Source: an uncultured Mycoplasmatota bacterium (lineage in GTDB: Bacteria; Bacillota_I; Bacilli_A; RF39; UBA660). Taken from it: a stretch of DNA of 5,920 bases. A program made the position numbers and the translations under genes. This document shows, piece by piece, positions 4,146-5,920 of this stretch; within the stretch, counting starts at the first letter, position 1; every line of letters starts with the position of its first letter. Where the stretch lies: contig CANRVM010000070.1 of the NCBI GenBank assembly GCA_947643295.1, positions 1 through 5,920 on the forward strand. Direction: 5' to 3'. The notes beneath the pieces were generated by a model. That model was given only the letters and a program-made list of their open reading frames with translations. It did no database searches and was not told the DNA's origin.

Positions 4146-5885
4146 ATGGTGGCATTTGATTATAAAAAGACGCCAATCACACAGATTGCCGACTATATTA
4201 TTATGTATTCTTCCAAAAGTGGTGCGAGTGATATCCATTTCGACCCAAGAGAGAATGGTTTAATGGTTCGCATTCGTATTGATGGAGAACTTCAAGATTA
4301 TACCTTAATACCAACAGATTATGAAAGAAATTTGACTACTCGTCTTAAACTATTGGCCAATATGAATATCACAGAAAGTCGTCTTCCTCAAGATGGGGCA
4401 ATTAAAGGAATGTATGGGGACCAGTATTTAGATATGCGTGTTTCTTGCCTTCCCACCAACGAAGGAGAAAAAATTGTTATTCGTATCTTAGATTATAGTA
4501 GAAGTCTAGAGGGATTAGAGCATTTAGGTTTTTCGAAAATCAATTTCTTAAAACTTCAGCGAATGATTCAAGTTCCAAATGGTATTATTTTAGTAACAGG
4601 TGCAACTGGTACTGGTAAAAGTACAACCACCTATTCTATTTTACAAGCTCTAAATAAACCAGAAAAAAATATTATTACCGTAGAAGATCCTGTAGAAATG
4701 AATATAGAAGGATTAAACCAAGTACAAGTCAATAGTGAAATTGGTCTTGACTTTGCAACCGTTTTAAGATCCATCTTAAGACAAGATCCTAATATCATTT
4801 TAATTGGAGAGATAAGAGACTCAGAAACCGCAAAAATTGCAGTACGTGCATCCATCACTGGACATTTAGTTTTATCTACTATCCATACCAATAACTCATT
4901 ATCTACAATTGAAAGACTTCTTGATATGGATGTAGAAAGGTATCTACTATCCAGTGCATTAACAGGAATTATTTCCCAAAGACTTGCCAAAAAATTATGT
5001 CCAAAATGTAGAGAAAAAAAGGAAACCACAAAATATGAGAAAAAAGTATTTAAGAAGGTATTAGGAGAAGAAGTATCTGAATTATATGTTGCTCATGAAG
5101 CAGGATGTAATGAATGCCACAAAGGTTATAAAGGAAGAATTGCTATCCAAGAAGTTCTAGAAATTGATGATCAAATTAAAAATGCATTAAATAATGAAAA
5201 TATTACCAAAGAAGAAATGCAATATATGGTTTATACTTCTAATGTGATTACCCTACTTCAAGACGGATTAATGAAAGTGTTAGAAGGAACTACTTCCTTT
5301 GATGAAATCTATCGTATTATTGAAATAGATTCGGATATCGCTGATAGTACTAGTGCAGAACTTGCACAAATGGAAGAAGAAAATCAAGCCATCATTCAAA
5401 ATGAGAAAGAAACCATTAAAACAAAGGAAAGTACCAACTCTGAAGTAGGAAGCAACGTAAAATCCTTCTTAGCCGATATCAAAAATCAGAATAAAAAAGA
5501 AGAAGAATCTATGGAAAAAGCGGCTAGTGAAACAGCTATGCTGTTAGATGCTAATAGTGAAGAAAAAAATATACCTCTAAATGAGAAAAAGGAAGAGAAT
5601 GGTGCTACTTTAGTAGAGGAAAACACACAAGAAGAAAATACAACAGCAAAATTAATTGAAAAGGAAAAAGATGGTGACGCTACTTTAGTTGACTCAGAAA
5701 ATACAACCGAAGCAACCCTACTAGCATCTCCAAATGAAGAGCAAGATAAACCTGAAATTGTTGCTTCTACACAAGCTTCTCTTTTTAATCCATCTATTGA
5801 TAAGGATAAAGGAGAGGCCATATTACTATCACCCCAAACAGAAGAGAAAAAAGAAGAACCTATCAAGAGTCTGCTGAAAAAGTAG
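4146..5885 (+). CDS. Type IV filament assembly ATPase (GspE/PilB/ComGA family) with long acidic C-terminal tail
   Basis: 579-residue cytoplasmic hexameric ATPase predicted to power filament extension. Motifs in order: ASDIHFDP (27-34) opening the N2-type domain; Walker A GATGTGKST (152-160, Lys158); Asp box ITVEDPVE (177-184); Walker B-type IILIGEIRD (217-225, Glu222); His box TGHLVLSTIHTN (238-249); zinc-binding tetracysteine CPKC (285-288) plus CNEC (321-324); and GYKGRIAIQEVL (327-338). The tetracysteine argues for an assembly ATPase rather than retraction PilT. The N-terminal MshEN/GspE-N domain of PilB and GspE is absent, so the core resembles the shorter ComGA (about 350 residues). After about residue 392 comes a roughly 187-residue Glu/Lys/Thr/Asn-rich, probably disordered tail with repeated short motifs, unusual for the family. 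Start ATG 4146 has AAAGGGG 8 bases upstream. The gene is divergent from two prepilin-like genes. The symbol is left blank because pilB, gspE and comGA cannot be separated here. Confidence 0.93.
   Translation: MVAFDYKKTPITQIADYIIMYSSKSGASDIHFDPRENGLMVRIRIDGELQDYTLIPTDYERNLTTRLKLLANMNITESRLPQDGAIKGMYGDQYLDMRVSCLPTNEGEKIVIRILDYSRSLEGLEHLGFSKINFLKLQRMIQVPNGIILVTGATGTGKSTTTYSILQALNKPEKNIITVEDPVEMNIEGLNQVQVNSEIGLDFATVLRSILRQDPNIILIGEIRDSETAKIAVRASITGHLVLSTIHTNNSLSTIERLLDMDVERYLLSSALTGIISQRLAKKLCPKCREKKETTKYEKKVFKKVLGEEVSELYVAHEAGCNECHKGYKGRIAIQEVLEIDDQIKNALNNENITKEEMQYMVYTSNVITLLQDGLMKVLEGTTSFDEIYRIIEIDSDIADSTSAELAQMEEENQAIIQNEKETIKTKESTNSEVGSNVKSFLADIKNQNKKEEESMEKAASETAMLLDANSEEKNIPLNEKKEENGATLVEENTQEENTTAKLIEKEKDGDATLVDSENTTEATLLASPNEEQDKPEIVASTQASLFNPSIDKDKGEAILLSPQTEEKKEEPIKSLLKK
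5535..5828 (+). repeat. Seven degenerate A-x-L-hydrophobic motifs in the ATPase tail
   Basis: Within the low-complexity acidic tail (residues about 393-579, positions 5322-5882) a short hydrophobic motif recurs: TAMLL (463-467), GATLV (486-490), TAKLI (500-504), DATLV (511-515), EATLL (522-526), QASLF (543-547) and EAILL (557-561). The alanines are 23, 14, 11, 11, 21 and 14 residues apart, separated by charged or polar linkers. Three copies are exactly A-T-L-[VL] after Gly, Asp or Glu. The pattern is read directly; its function is unknown, and a docking role is only a guess. Confidence 0.6.
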
Positions 5886-5920
5886 ACCAAAATAAAACTG
5901 ATATTTAGAAATTATTTTCT
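5886..5920. other. Short AT-rich end of window, no feature seen
   Basis: After the ATPase stop (TAG 5883-5885) the last 35 bases show no ribosome binding site, start codon with a long frame, or terminator hairpin. The next gene of the filament cluster, if there is one, begins beyond the window. Confidence 0.6.

Noticed and set aside
4631..5029. Minus-strand 132-codon frame
   Set aside because: Antisense to the conserved ATPase core, with no family resemblance.
4146..5885. Retraction ATPase (PilT) or TadA/CpaF identity for the ATPase
   Set aside because: The CxxC...CxxC zinc motif and the spacing of Asp, Walker B and His boxes match the GspE/PilB/ComGA assembly branch. PilT lacks the tetracysteine.
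5486..5890. Minus-strand 134-codon Ser/Phe-rich frame
   Set aside because: Antisense to the A- and G-rich low-complexity ATPase tail, which produces long open Ser/Phe frames by composition.

Overview
The window is strongly AT-rich, uses the standard code (TGG encodes Trp and TGA is not read through), has GGAGG-type ribosome binding sites, and carries YlbJ- and YlbL-like genes beside pilus genes. This fits a low-GC Gram-positive bacterium (Bacillota), probably an uncultured Bacilli or Clostridia lineage. The lineage is an inference from gene families and composition only.

Layout. Positions 1-857 (minus) hold the N-terminal two thirds of an M18-family metalloaminopeptidase, cut by the window edge, with a TTG start and a clear promoter. 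Positions 931-1950 (minus) encode a membrane-anchored PDZ-Lon serine protease of the YlbL/SepM type. Positions 1997-2905 (plus), divergent from it, encode a short YlbJ-family multipass membrane protein. Positions 2900-3502 and 3502-4053 (minus) are two prepilin-like genes overlapping by one base, so probably translationally coupled. Positions 4146-5885 (plus), divergent from the prepilins, encode a GspE/PilB/ComGA-type assembly ATPase with a long acidic C-terminal tail. The last 35 bases hold no recognisable feature. No gene-free stretch exceeds 100 bases, and I see no RNA gene, insertion sequence or CRISPR array.

How the genes fit together. The right half is part of a type IV filament system (type IV pilus, type II secretion-like or competence pseudopilus): two filament subunits read leftward and the extension ATPase read rightward from a 92-bp region with promoter elements on both strands. 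The platform protein, major pilin and prepilin peptidase are not visible and may lie to the right. The left half is housekeeping or envelope-related: ylbJ and ylbL are close neighbours in Bacillus subtilis and remain side by side here, but divergent.

The most unusual points are the ATPase tail with seven spaced copies of a short A-x-L-hydrophobic motif, the palindromic CTATAG that supplies both stop codons of two convergent genes, and compact promoters that leave very short 5' leaders.
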